From: an uncultured Lachnospiraceae bacterium | GTDB taxonomy: Bacteria; Bacillota; Clostridia; Lachnospirales; Lachnospiraceae | Assembly: GCA_900319245.1 (NCBI GenBank) | Contig: ONNQ01000004.1 | Span: 1-64,000, forward strand | DNA length: 64,000 nucleotides | Reading direction: 5' to 3' | Shown: positions 1 to 7,845 of the stretch, one piece after another | How the letters are laid out: every line of letters begins with the position of its first letter | Numbering within the stretch: position 1 is the first letter of the stretch | Program-made: the position numbers and the translations under genes | Notes under the pieces: model-generated | Databases searched by the model: none | What the model was told of the DNA's origin: nothing | What the model saw: the letters and a program-made list of their open reading frames with translations, nothing else

Positions 1-126
1 ATTTCTGTTTTCAAGGTGCGATTCTAGAGGTGTCTTTTGCAAAAAAGGGTATAGCTCGAAGTTAATCTTGCAAACGGGAACCTCTAACTGCAATTCACCC
101 GTGAATGGTGAATATGACCAGATTCC

Positions 127-205
127 CTCATAAAAATGTGGATTATTACAATATTATCGCTCATAAAAATGTTGAGCATGATTGAAAATTCCCTCATAAA
201 AATGT
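127..205. repeat. Three direct repeats with exact 33-bp period
   Basis: The 13-mer CTCATAAAAATGT occurs at 127-139, 160-172 and 193-205, each start 33 bp from the next, separated by 20-bp spacers of unrelated sequence. Two copies extend to the left as CCCTCATAAAAATGT. The array ends about 30 bp before the ribosome site of the following ATPase gene. Three helical turns between sites suggests a protein-binding array on one face of the DNA: either an operator cluster or the multiple end repeats found in IS21-type transposons. The repeats are directly visible; either function is inference. Confidence 0.85.
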
Positions 206-248
206 AAAATCAAGAAACGAAAAGAATTACTTCATGGGAGGAAACGCT

Positions 249-1541
249 TTGGAACGAAGTGCATATCAAAAGTTGGCAGACTGGAAAAATAACTACAGGC
301 GTAAACCGCTAATTATTAACGGGGCACGTCAGGTAGGAAAGACCTGGCTGTTAAAAGAATTCGGACAGAGGGAATATGATAATGTTGCGTATATTTCCTG
401 TGACAATAATCCTGTGATTCAGGGGGCTTTTTCAGATTTTGACGTTCAAAGACTAATCCGTGTATTTTCAGCGTTGACGAACGAGCAGATAAAACCTGAG
501 AAAACGTTGATTATTCTGGATGAAGTTCAGGAAGTTCCGAGGGCGGTTACTTCATTGAAGTATTTCTCTGAGGATGCACCGCAATATCATATTGCGGTTG
601 CAGGAAGTCTGCTTGGAGTAACGTTGCATACGGGAACGGGATATCCGGTCGGAAAAGTCGATGAGTTAACGATATTTCCAATGACATTTATAGAATTCCT
701 GAAAGCAATGCATCAGGACCTGTTGGTTGATCAGATGAAAGAGCATCATTGGAAAGAACTATGCTCCATGAGCAGCATGTTTGAAGATTTACTTCGTCAG
801 TATTATTACACCGGAGGAATGCCGGAAGCGGTAGCATGTTATGTAGAAACTCAAAACCTATTAGAGACAAGGGCAATACAAAAAAGAATATTGAATGATT
901 ACAACCGGGATTTTTCAAAACATATACCTGCAAGCCAGGTTACAAAAGTTCGAATGGTGTGGAATTCTATACCGTCACAACTCGCGAAGGAGAATAAAAA
1001 ATTTATATATAGTGTTTTAAAAAAGGGAGGCCGCGCAAAAGAATTCGAAGATGCAATCCAGTGGTTGGAAGACGCAGGTTTGATCTGCCGTGTGAATCGT
1101 GTAAAAAAGGTCGCGGCACCATTGAAGTTTTATGAAGATTTCGGAGCATTCAAGTTATTTATGTTGGACCTTGGTCTCCTTGGCGCAATGAGTGACGTGC
1201 AGGCAAAGGATATTCTCATTGAGAACAGTATTTTTTCTGAATATAAAGGCGCATTTACGGAGCAGTATGTTGCACAGCAGATGATTTCGGCAGGGGAGAA
1301 GCCATATTATTATTCAAAAGAGAACTCTACTTTGGAACTTGATTTTTTGCTCCAGAAATCCCAATTGTATCCGATCGAAGTAAAGGCAGAAGAAAATGTA
1401 AGAGCCAAAAGCCTGAGACAAGTTGTTGAGCATAATCCGGGAATAACAGGATGGAGGTTTTCAATGTCCGGGTATATGGAACAGGGATGGATGGTTAATA
1501 TTCCGCTGTATTTTGTCGAAGAGTGGATTTCGAGCCATTAA
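249..1541 (+). CDS. AAA ATPase with DUF4143-type C-terminus
   Basis: An ATP-binding protein of the widespread AAA_14/DUF4143 group, whose cellular role is not established. The Walker A motif GARQVGKTW lies about 25 residues from the start and the Walker B stretch LIILDEVQEV about 90. The C-terminal third has ELDFLL followed by IEVKA, the spacing of a PD-(D/E)xK nuclease-like fold typical of these proteins. The start is taken as TTG 249 because GGGAGG (236-241) sits 7 bases before it; the in-frame ATG 234 overlaps that ribosome site. This gives 430 residues, normal for the family. It stands alone behind the 33-bp repeat array and ends at the hairpin 1591-1639. Such genes are often horizontally moved. 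Family sure, function unknown. Confidence 0.85.
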   Translation: MERSAYQKLADWKNNYRRKPLIINGARQVGKTWLLKEFGQREYDNVAYISCDNNPVIQGAFSDFDVQRLIRVFSALTNEQIKPEKTLIILDEVQEVPRAVTSLKYFSEDAPQYHIAVAGSLLGVTLHTGTGYPVGKVDELTIFPMTFIEFLKAMHQDLLVDQMKEHHWKELCSMSSMFEDLLRQYYYTGGMPEAVACYVETQNLLETRAIQKRILNDYNRDFSKHIPASQVTKVRMVWNSIPSQLAKENKKFIYSVLKKGGRAKEFEDAIQWLEDAGLICRVNRVKKVAAPLKFYEDFGAFKLFMLDLGLLGAMSDVQAKDILIENSIFSEYKGAFTEQYVAQQMISAGEKPYYYSKENSTLELDFLLQKSQLYPIEVKAEENVRAKSLRQVVEHNPGITGWRFSMSGYMEQGWMVNIPLYFVEEWISSH

Positions 1542-1590
1542 AAAGGGATCCTGCTGGCGGATGAGCAGATGAAGAAAGAAGAGCAGTGAA

Positions 1591-1639
1591 GAACGGGCCA
1601 TCGCAGTAAGAAGGTGATTCTTAATGCGGCGGCCCGTTC
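1591..1639. terminator. Bidirectional terminator hairpin between convergent genes
   Basis: A 9-bp stem (GAACGGGCC with GGCCCGTTC) carries an inner stem made from CGCA and TAAGAA pairing with TTCTTA and TGCG. It lies between the ATPase (+) and the glycyl-radical activase (-), which converge here. T-rich tracts are short, so termination strength is uncertain. Confidence 0.6.
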
Positions 1640-1647
1640 CATAGTTT

Positions 1648-2532
1648 TCAGAAGAAGCAGTCAATCCCCTGGTCGAGAAATACCTTCTGATATCCCACCA
1701 GATCTTCCGGATGCAGCGCCTTCACGCCCGTCATTTCATACTCCCTGTTCAGGAATTCATATTTGCGCTCGCCCATCTGGTGGAAGGGCAGGAGCTGCAC
1801 GCGGGAGAGTCCGATGTCATGCAGAAGATTTGCAATTCCCTCCGCATCTGACAACTCTGCGTTGAAGCCCGGAATTACGGGAATGCGGGGCAAAACAGTG
1901 AGCCCCTGTTCGTGCGCCCATCGCAGGTTCTTGTGGATCAGCTCAGTGCCGACGCCTGTCCCCATTTTGTGCTTCTCAGAATCATACTGCTTGACATCAA
2001 AGAGCAGGAGATCGAAGAGGGGAGCAAGCCTGTGGAAGACTTCCGGGCTCACACACCCGGTGGTCTCGATCGCAGTGTGAATACCCTTCTCTTTAAGACG
2101 AAGGATCAGCGTTTCCACGAAGTCGGGCTGCACCATACCTTCGCCGCCGGAGATAGTTACACCGCCGCCGGACTCCTCATAGAAATCGACATCCTGCATA
2201 CACACATCTACGACCTCATCAACAGTCTTGCATTCGCCTTCATTTGTCAGCGCGCGTCCGGGGCAGCCCTGCACGCAGGCAAGGCAACCTGTACATCTAT
2301 TAAAGTCGATATGTATTCTTCCATCTTCTTCAGCAGTAATTGCTTTCTCAGGACAGGTGTGTACACACTTCTGACAGTGCAGACAATTATCGCTGTGGTA
2401 CATGATCTGTACTCTTGAAAGCTGGGACTCCGGGTTGGAGCACCACTTGCAGCGGAGGGGACATCCCTTCAGGAAGGGGCCGTCGTGGATGGAGAACTTC
2501 TGAATATTGAAAACAATGCCTTTTACTTCCAT
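1648..2532 (-). CDS. Glycyl-radical enzyme activating enzyme (radical SAM)
   Basis: A radical-SAM activase that would install the glycyl radical on the divergently encoded enzyme at 2809. The SAM cluster motif CPLRCKWC (C-x3-C-x2-C) is present near the N-terminus, followed by two ferredoxin-type 4Fe-4S motifs (CLHCQKC..CP and CTGCLAC..CP, roughly residues 50-95), the layout of PflA-like activases such as E. coli YbiY. The start ATG has AAGGAG 8 bases upstream. Oddity: the family hallmark DGPGIRTTVFLKGC reads DGPFLKGC here, so six residues (GIRTTV) just before the SAM-cluster loop are missing while the reading frame stays open. 294 residues, slightly short for the family. Product identity is clear; whether this copy is active is doubtful. 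Confidence 0.9.
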   Translation of the reverse strand: MEVKGIVFNIQKFSIHDGPFLKGCPLRCKWCSNPESQLSRVQIMYHSDNCLHCQKCVHTCPEKAITAEEDGRIHIDFNRCTGCLACVQGCPGRALTNEGECKTVDEVVDVCMQDVDFYEESGGGVTISGGEGMVQPDFVETLILRLKEKGIHTAIETTGCVSPEVFHRLAPLFDLLLFDVKQYDSEKHKMGTGVGTELIHKNLRWAHEQGLTVLPRIPVIPGFNAELSDAEGIANLLHDIGLSRVQLLPFHQMGERKYEFLNREYEMTGVKALHPEDLVGYQKVFLDQGIDCFF

Positions 2533-2727
2533 TTAGAAAACTCCTTATAAAATACTGTAGGGAGATTTAACAGCAGAGGTTGATCGTGAAATCTCCGTTT
2601 ATAAACCAGTCAGGGCATAGACTTGAAACCTGGTTTGCTTTTTACGTTCTTATCATAGCATTAGCATTCGAATATGTAAAGAATAAGTTGCGAATGAAAT
2701 TAATATAAATTTCTTGCGAAAAGTATA

Positions 2728-2755
2728 TTGACAAACGGGTGTAGCATGATATAAT
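2728..2755 (+). promoter_or_regulatory. Sigma-A-type promoter of the glycyl radical enzyme operon
   Basis: TTGACA (2728-2733), 16-bp spacer, TATAAT (2750-2755), about 50 bp before the start codon at 2809. Upstream there is a CG-poor stretch with GAAATT and AAATTTC arms around 2695-2714 that could bind a regulator. Both hexamers match the consensus exactly. Confidence 0.85.
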
Positions 2756-2808
2756 CAAGCTACAAACGGAACGAAATTAACTTACGAAAGAAAATAAAGG
2801 AGCGCCAA

Positions 2809-5220
2809 ATGGAAAACAAAGCACATTTCGGATCTCTGACACCCAGAATGCAGGCATACCGCGAGAGCGTCCTGGATCAGAAACCCTACATCGACGCACA
2901 GCGTGCTGTCCTGGCTACAGAATCCTATAAGAAGAATTTGAATCAGCCTGCGGTCATGAAGAGAGCGCTGATGCTGCAGAATATTTTGGCAAAGATGGAT
3001 ATTTATATTGAGGACGAGACCGTTCTGGTCGGAAACCAGTCCTCCGTCAACCGCGGCGCGCCGGTCTTTCCGGAGTACACGATGAAGTTCATCATGGACG
3101 AGCTGGACCTGTTTGAGAAGCGCGACGGCGACGTCTTCTATATTACGGAAGAGACTAAGCAGCAGCTGCGCGAGATCGCGCCTTTCTGGGAGAACAACAA
3201 CCTCAGAGCCCGCGGCGAGACGCTGATTCCCGAGGAGATGCAGGTCTACATGGATACCGGGTTCTTCGGCATGGAGGGCAAGCTCAACGCCGGCGACGCG
3301 CACCTGGCAGTGGACTACGGCAACATGCTGAAGGTCGGACTGAAAGGGTACGAGGAGCGTACAAAGGCGCTCAAGGCAGGTCTGGATCTGACAGAGCCCG
3401 AGTCCATCGACAAGTACCAGTTCTACAAGGCGGTCCTGATCGTGATCGATGCGGTCAGGGGCTTCGCAGAGCGCTTTGCGGCTCTGGCCCGCGAGAAGGC
3501 GGCAGCAGCGGAAGAACTCAGGAAATCCGAACTTCTCGAGATCGCCCGCGTCTGCGACAAGGTTCCTTATCAGCCGGCGGAGACTTTCCACGAGGCAGTG
3601 CAGGCTGTGTGGTTCATTCAGCTGATCCTGCAGATCGAGTCCAACGGGCACTCCCTCAGCTACGGCCGCTTCGACCAGTATGTATATCCTTATCTGGCCT
3701 CCGACCTGGAGAAGGGACTGATCACCGAGGACCAGGCCGTCGAGCTGCTCACAAACCTCTGGATCAAAACACTGACCATTAACAAGGTCCGCTCTCAGGC
3801 GCACACATTCTCCAGCGCCGGCAGCCCCATGTATCAGAACGTCACGATCGGCGGGCAGACCGCGGACGGAAAGGACGCCGTCAACAAGCTGTCTTTCCTG
3901 ATCCTGAAGTCCATCGGCCAGACGAGGCTTCCTCAGCCCAACCTGACAGTCCGCTATCACAGGAACATTGATCAGGCCTTCATGGACGAGGCGATCGAGG
4001 TCTTAAAGCTCGGGACCGGCATGCCGGCCTTTAACAATGACGAAGTAATTATTCCCTCTTTCATTGAGAAGGGTGTCAAAAAAGAGGACGCCTATTGCTA
4101 TTCTGCAATCGGCTGCGTGGAGACTGCAGTGCCCGGCAAATGGGGCTATCGCTGCACCGGTATGAGCTACCTCAACTTCCCCAGAATCCTGCTCATGGTC
4201 ATGAACAACGGGATCGACGTGACCAGCGGCAAGAGATTTGTGAAGGATTACGGTAACTTCAGGGATATGGAATCTTTTGACGAGCTGATGAAGGCCTGGG
4301 ACGGCGCGATCCGGGAACTGACCCGCGCAAGCGTCATCGTAGAGAACGCCATTGACCTGGCCAGTGAGCGTGAAGTTCCGGATATCCTCTGCTCCTGCCT
4401 GACTCAGGACTGCCTGGGCCGCGGCAAGACCATCAAGGAGGGCGGCGCCGTTTACGATTTCATCTCCGGCCTGCAGGTCGGCATCGCGAACATGGCGGAC
4501 AGCCTCTCCGCAATCAAGAAACTTGTGTACGAGGAGAAGAAGATTTCCAGAGACGAGCTCATGAATGCTCTGGCTAATGACTTTGCCGGTGAAGAAGGAG
4601 AGAGAATCCGCCAGATGCTCATAAACGACGCGCCCAAGTACGGCAATGACGACGATTATGTCGATCAGCTTGTGGTGGACGCTTACGCATCTTACCTGGA
4701 TGAGATGAAAAAGTATAAGAACACCCGCTTCGGCAGAGGCCCGATCGGCGGCATCCGCTACGGCGGAACGTCCTCCATCTCCGCAAACGTCGGACAGGGT
4801 TTTGGCACCATGGCGACGCCCGACGGACGCCACGCTAAAGAACCTCTGGCTGAGGGCTGCTCGCCCGCACACTCCATGGACAAGCATGGCCCGACCGCTG
4901 TCTTCAAGAGTGTGTCCAAGCTTCCCACCCATGAGATCACGGGCGGCGTGCTGCTGAACCAGAAGGTAACACCCGCTATGCTCTCCACGAAGGAGAACAC
5001 CAAGAAGCTGGAATTCATTGTCCGCACATTTTTTAACCGCCTGGAAGGCTACCATGTGCAGTACAATGTAGTTGATAAAGCAACCCTTCTGGATGCCCAG
5101 GCGCACCCGGAGAAGCACAAAGATCTGATCGTCCGCGTGGCCGGATACAGCGCATTCTTCAATGTCCTTTCCAAGGCGACCCAGGATGATATTATCGGAA
5201 GGACGGAACAGACGCTGTAA
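2809..5220 (+). CDS. Glycyl radical enzyme, YbiW/PflF-like dehydratase or lyase
   Basis: An 803-residue member of the glycyl radical family. The catalytic cysteine is C436 in SAIGCVETA, with E438 two residues on, the Cys-x-Glu pattern of dehydratase/lyase members rather than the CC pair of pyruvate formate-lyase. The radical glycine is G779 in VRVAGYSAFF, 24 residues from the end as expected. The sequence around the cysteine closely recalls E. coli YbiW, and the neighbours match too: activase upstream and an FSA-type aldolase 50 bp downstream, as in ybiY-ybiW-fsaA. I recall that YbiW-type enzymes have recently been linked to 1,5-anhydroglucitol 6-phosphate ring opening followed by aldolase cleavage, but I cannot check that here. 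Cytoplasmic, oxygen sensitive. Ribosome site AAGGAG is at 2797. Confidence 0.92.
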   Translation: MENKAHFGSLTPRMQAYRESVLDQKPYIDAQRAVLATESYKKNLNQPAVMKRALMLQNILAKMDIYIEDETVLVGNQSSVNRGAPVFPEYTMKFIMDELDLFEKRDGDVFYITEETKQQLREIAPFWENNNLRARGETLIPEEMQVYMDTGFFGMEGKLNAGDAHLAVDYGNMLKVGLKGYEERTKALKAGLDLTEPESIDKYQFYKAVLIVIDAVRGFAERFAALAREKAAAAEELRKSELLEIARVCDKVPYQPAETFHEAVQAVWFIQLILQIESNGHSLSYGRFDQYVYPYLASDLEKGLITEDQAVELLTNLWIKTLTINKVRSQAHTFSSAGSPMYQNVTIGGQTADGKDAVNKLSFLILKSIGQTRLPQPNLTVRYHRNIDQAFMDEAIEVLKLGTGMPAFNNDEVIIPSFIEKGVKKEDAYCYSAIGCVETAVPGKWGYRCTGMSYLNFPRILLMVMNNGIDVTSGKRFVKDYGNFRDMESFDELMKAWDGAIRELTRASVIVENAIDLASEREVPDILCSCLTQDCLGRGKTIKEGGAVYDFISGLQVGIANMADSLSAIKKLVYEEKKISRDELMNALANDFAGEEGERIRQMLINDAPKYGNDDDYVDQLVVDAYASYLDEMKKYKNTRFGRGPIGGIRYGGTSSISANVGQGFGTMATPDGRHAKEPLAEGCSPAHSMDKHGPTAVFKSVSKLPTHEITGGVLLNQKVTPAMLSTKENTKKLEFIVRTFFNRLEGYHVQYNVVDKATLLDAQAHPEKHKDLIVRVAGYSAFFNVLSKATQDDIIGRTEQTL

Positions 5221-5270
5221 GATACGTCCCCGTGACACACCCAAGACGCGAAAACAATAGGAGGTAAAAA

Positions 5271-5948
5271 ATGAAATTCTGTATCGATGACGCAAATGTA
5301 GAAAAGATCCGCCGCATTTATGAGTATTACCCGGTTGATGGCGTCTCCACCAACCCTTCGATCCTGGCCAAGTCCGGAAGAGATCCTTATGAGGTCTTGA
5401 AGGAAATCCGCGAGATCATCGGCGAGGACGGCGAGCTGTTCGTGCAGGCCACCTCGACAACGGCAGAGGGCATGGTAGAAGAAGCCCGCAAGATTGTGGA
5501 AGTGCTGGGAAAAACTACACTGGTCAAGATCCCTTGTGTCCCCGAAGGTTTCAAGGCTATGAAGCAGCTCAGGAAAGAAGGCATCCGTTTCATCGGCACG
5601 GCGATCTACACAGCGATGCAGGGCTTCCTCGCAGCGAAGTGCGGCGCTGAGTATGTGGCGCCTTATGTAAACCGCATTGACAATATGGGCTTTGACGGCG
5701 TACAGGTCGCCAAGGACATCCACGACGCAATCACGGCGAACGGCCTTGACAGCGGCCTTCTTGCGGCAAGCTTCAAGAACAGCCAGCAGGTCCTGGAGTT
5801 GACAAAATATGGCGTGAAGGCAGTGACTGTTGCGCCGGATGTTATTGACGGCCTCGTAAAGAACGCTGCGATTGACGCTGCGATCGCTCAGTTCACCAAG
5901 GATTTCCAGGGACTGGTCGGAGAAGGAAAGAGCATGGCGGACTGCTGA
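5271..5948 (+). CDS. Fructose-6-phosphate aldolase / transaldolase-like protein
   Basis: A 225-residue class I aldolase of the small transaldolase (FSA/TalC) group, which cleaves or forms sugar phosphates with glyceraldehyde 3-phosphate through a lysine Schiff base. K86 in TLVKIP is the expected Schiff-base lysine; the N-terminal DDANVEKIRRI and GVSTNPS motifs are typical, as is the GTAIYTAMQGFLAAK segment. The start has AGGAGG about 8 bases upstream. It lies 50 bp after the glycyl radical enzyme, so both are probably co-transcribed and it likely cleaves the ketose phosphate made by that enzyme (inference from context). FSA and true transaldolase are hard to separate by eye; length and context favour FSA. 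Confidence 0.88.
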   Translation: MKFCIDDANVEKIRRIYEYYPVDGVSTNPSILAKSGRDPYEVLKEIREIIGEDGELFVQATSTTAEGMVEEARKIVEVLGKTTLVKIPCVPEGFKAMKQLRKEGIRFIGTAIYTAMQGFLAAKCGAEYVAPYVNRIDNMGFDGVQVAKDIHDAITANGLDSGLLAASFKNSQQVLELTKYGVKAVTVAPDVIDGLVKNAAIDAAIAQFTKDFQGLVGEGKSMADC

Positions 5949-5964
5949 ATGACGGAGGGCACTC

Positions 5965-6126
5965 ATGAGTATTCTATCTATCGACATCGGAGGCACATCT
6001 ATCAAATATGCCCTGATGGGAAAAGACGCAGTGATTCTCTCCAGAGGAAAGATCCCCACTCCGCAGGAGGGGAGAAGCTTGTCTGAAACAGTGAAACACC
6101 CGAAAAGGTATAAATTAAATGAGTAA
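5965..6126 (+). pseudogene. Truncated ROK-family sugar kinase (N-terminal 36 codons)
   Basis: Begins 16 bp after the aldolase with its own GGAGGG ribosome site. It encodes MSILSIDIGGTSIKYALM, the phosphate-1 motif (DIGGTxIK) at the start of ROK kinases, and stays ROK-like to about residue 36 (IPTPQEG). It then switches to unrelated sequence and stops after 53 codons. ROK kinases are about 300 residues, and nothing resembling the remainder is found downstream. The break at roughly 6075-6095 coincides with the left edge of the HipBST module, so an insertion plus deletion probably removed the kinase. A kinase here would have supplied the phosphorylated substrate of the cluster. Confidence 0.8.
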
Positions 6127-6157
6127 TGTTGAATATACACCCGAAAGGGTGTATATT
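6094..6157. promoter_or_regulatory. Operator-like palindromes at the left end of hipBST
   Basis: 6132-6157 is a perfect 11-bp inverted repeat, AATATACACCC-GAAA-GGGTGTATATT, ending 6 bp before the hipB start codon. A degenerate copy (AACACCCGAAAAGGTATAA) lies 38 bp to the left around 6094-6113. HipB-type repressors bind paired palindromes in their own promoter, so these are the likely autoregulatory sites. Matching sites occur beyond the other end of the module (7703-7762). Confidence 0.75.
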
Positions 6158-6163
6158 TGATTT

Positions 6164-6373
6164 ATGAGTATTATAGGACAATATGTAAAACAGGAAAGAA
6201 GAAAAGCAGGTCTTACGCAGGAAGAATTTGCACTGCGGTCCGGACTGGGCCTTCGCTTTGTCAGAGAGCTGGAGCAGGGAAAGGAGACAGTGCGGCTCGA
6301 CAAGGTCAATCAGGCACTTAAGATGTTCGGTATGCAGGCGGTTCCCGGTAAACTTGCTGAGAGGGAAGAATAG
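6164..6373 (+). CDS. hipB: HipB-like DNA-binding antitoxin
   Basis: A 69-residue XRE-family protein that is essentially one helix-turn-helix: TQEEFALRSGLGLRFVRELEQGKETVRLDKVNQALKMFG is split by the turn in the usual HipB manner. It would bind the palindromes at its promoter and repress the module, usually together with its partner proteins. The start codon lies 6 bp after the perfect palindrome; only a weak AAAGGG is present upstream, at long spacing. The next gene starts 8 bp after its stop. No C-terminal extension is present, as in other small HipB proteins. Confidence 0.85.
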   Translation: MSIIGQYVKQERRKAGLTQEEFALRSGLGLRFVRELEQGKETVRLDKVNQALKMFGMQAVPGKLAEREE

Positions 6374-6381
6374 CAGGTGCG

Positions 6382-6717
6382 ATGAGCATGGAAGAGAATT
6401 ACAGGAAGGGCATTGTTCTTATTCGCGGTGAGAAAGCAGGAATGATAGAAGAGACAGATGAGGGATATCGCTTTACGTATGATCCTGCGTATTGTGAAAA
6501 GGAGGGTGCGGTTGCGGCCAGTCTGACATTGCCTCTGCGGACGCAGCCGTATTTCAGTGAGGTTTTATTTCCCTTTTTTGACGGACTCATTCCAGAAGGT
6601 TGGCTGCTTCATATGACGCAGGAAATATGGAAACTGGACAGAAGGGACAGGTTCGGGGTCCTTCTGTCTGCATGCCGGGACTGTATAGGCGATGTCAGTA
6701 TTATCACAGAGGAATAA
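6382..6717 (+). CDS. hipS: HipS-like protein (HipA N-terminal domain as separate gene)
   Basis: A 111-residue protein matching only the N-terminal subdomain of HipA kinases: GIVLIRGEKAGMIEETDEGYRFTYDPAY, SLTLPLRTQPY and LFPFFDGLIPEGW are the standard couple_hipA motifs. In the tripartite HipBST systems described in E. coli this separate piece (HipS) acts as the antitoxin for the kinase HipT, while HipB only augments and binds DNA. Gene order hipB-hipS-hipT is the same here and the stop is 3 bp before the next start. ATG 6388 is an alternative start (M3). Confidence 0.82.
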   Translation: MSMEENYRKGIVLIRGEKAGMIEETDEGYRFTYDPAYCEKEGAVAASLTLPLRTQPYFSEVLFPFFDGLIPEGWLLHMTQEIWKLDRRDRFGVLLSACRDCIGDVSIITEE

Positions 6718-6720
6718 GAA

Positions 6721-7686
6721 ATGCGCTGTTTATGTTGCGGAAAAGAAATAAAAGAGAATGCAAGTGAGGAAGAGAAGCGGAATGGGTGGCATCGCCGATG
6801 TGTGAAATCTTTCTTCGGGACGAATAAGCTGCCCGTATTGGATCTTGACGAGCAGGAACTGATTCACCTCGCTGAGAAGTTGGTGCACAATGGTATGACG
6901 GTGGCAGGCGTACAGAAGAAGATGTCCCTCCATTTGTCAAAAGATCCGGAATACAGGCTGACAATCGTTGACTATCCGTCGGGCTATATTTTGAAACCGC
7001 AGACGAAAGAGTATCCAAATCTTCCGGAATACGAGGACCTTGTCATGAGAATGGCTTCGCCGGCAGGAATACGCACGGTTCCCCATGCACTGATGAAAAC
7101 CGGGGACGGATTTGCGTATATTACGGCGAGGGTCGACAGGAAGCCGGTCAAGGGCGAAATGCAAATGTATGCAATGGAGGATTTCTGCCAGCTGTCATGG
7201 AGAATGACAGAGGATAAATACAAGGGCTCTTATGAGAGATGTGCAGGCCTGATCAAAAAATACGCAGAGCATATAGGACTGGATCTGGCGGAATTCTATC
7301 TTCGAGTCCTGTTTTCCTTTGCAACAGGGAATTCAGATATGCATCTCAAGAACTTCTCGCTTCGTGAAATGACACCAGGCGGCAGAGACTTTATTCTTTC
7401 CGAAGCCTATGATCTGCTTCCGGTCAACATTGTGCTTCCGGCGGATCAGGACGAGACAGCGCTGACCGTAAACGGTAAAAAGCGGAACCTTCGACGCAAG
7501 GATTTTCTTATTCTTGCGGAACACTGCGACTTGACAAGGAAAACCGCAGAGAAGATGATTGCGCGTCTCGTCTCAAGAGAGGGCGCATTTCGGGATGAAA
7601 TCCGGAATTCTTTTTTGCCGGAAGAAAAGAAGGAAGAGATGGAGAACTTTGTGGCGGGCAGGCTGCAAAGATTAGTGAAGAGTTGA
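6721..7686 (+). CDS. hipT: HipT-like Ser/Thr kinase toxin
   Basis: A 321-residue HipA-fold kinase lacking the N-terminal subdomain encoded separately by the previous gene. Kinase features: ATP-loop region TVAGVQKKMSL (about residue 60), catalytic loop GNSDMHLKNFSL with D206 and N211, and the DFG-equivalent YDLLP with D231. The first 40 residues hold a small zinc-ribbon-like set C-x2-C ... H-x3-C (CLCC and WHRRC). E. coli HipT phosphorylates tryptophanyl-tRNA synthetase; the target here is unknown. The ribosome site GAGGA overlaps the end of hipS. The module sits against a truncated kinase gene on the left and a convergent LacI gene on the right, indicating recent acquisition. Confidence 0.86.
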   Translation: MRCLCCGKEIKENASEEEKRNGWHRRCVKSFFGTNKLPVLDLDEQELIHLAEKLVHNGMTVAGVQKKMSLHLSKDPEYRLTIVDYPSGYILKPQTKEYPNLPEYEDLVMRMASPAGIRTVPHALMKTGDGFAYITARVDRKPVKGEMQMYAMEDFCQLSWRMTEDKYKGSYERCAGLIKKYAEHIGLDLAEFYLRVLFSFATGNSDMHLKNFSLREMTPGGRDFILSEAYDLLPVNIVLPADQDETALTVNGKKRNLRRKDFLILAEHCDLTRKTAEKMIARLVSREGAFRDEIRNSFLPEEKKEEMENFVAGRLQRLVKS

Positions 7687-7702
7687 AAAGTAACATAATG
7701 AA

Positions 7703-7762
7703 ATATACCCTAAAGGGTATATACCATATAGAAATGATTATAAATACACCTGAAAGGGTATA
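7703..7762. promoter_or_regulatory. Operator-like palindromes at the right end of hipBST
   Basis: 7703-7722 is ATATACCC-TAAA-GGGTATAT, a perfect 8-bp inverted repeat; 7743-7762 is a second, imperfect copy (AATACACCTGAAAGGGTATAG). Their 40-bp spacing mirrors the 38-bp spacing of the two left-end sites. No start codon for a downstream + strand gene follows, so they are not ordinary promoter operators. Confidence 0.7.
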
Positions 7763-7845
7763 GTAATGAGGCTTCTATGAAATTTAATCAAATAAAATAT
7801 GCTGATTTGTAATCCATGACCAAATGGTCGTGGGATCCCTTTATA

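Noticed and set aside
127..205. The 33-bp-spaced repeats as a small CRISPR
   Set aside because: Only 13 bp are repeated, spacers are 20 bp and there are just three units.
2809..5220. Pyruvate formate-lyase
   Set aside because: The active site has GCVE rather than the adjacent Cys-Cys pair, and the neighbours match ybiW-type clusters.
6164..7686. A classical two-gene HipBA system with a frameshifted hipA
   Set aside because: hipS and hipT have separate start codons with a ribosome site and a stop 3 bp apart, and domain boundaries match known HipBST.
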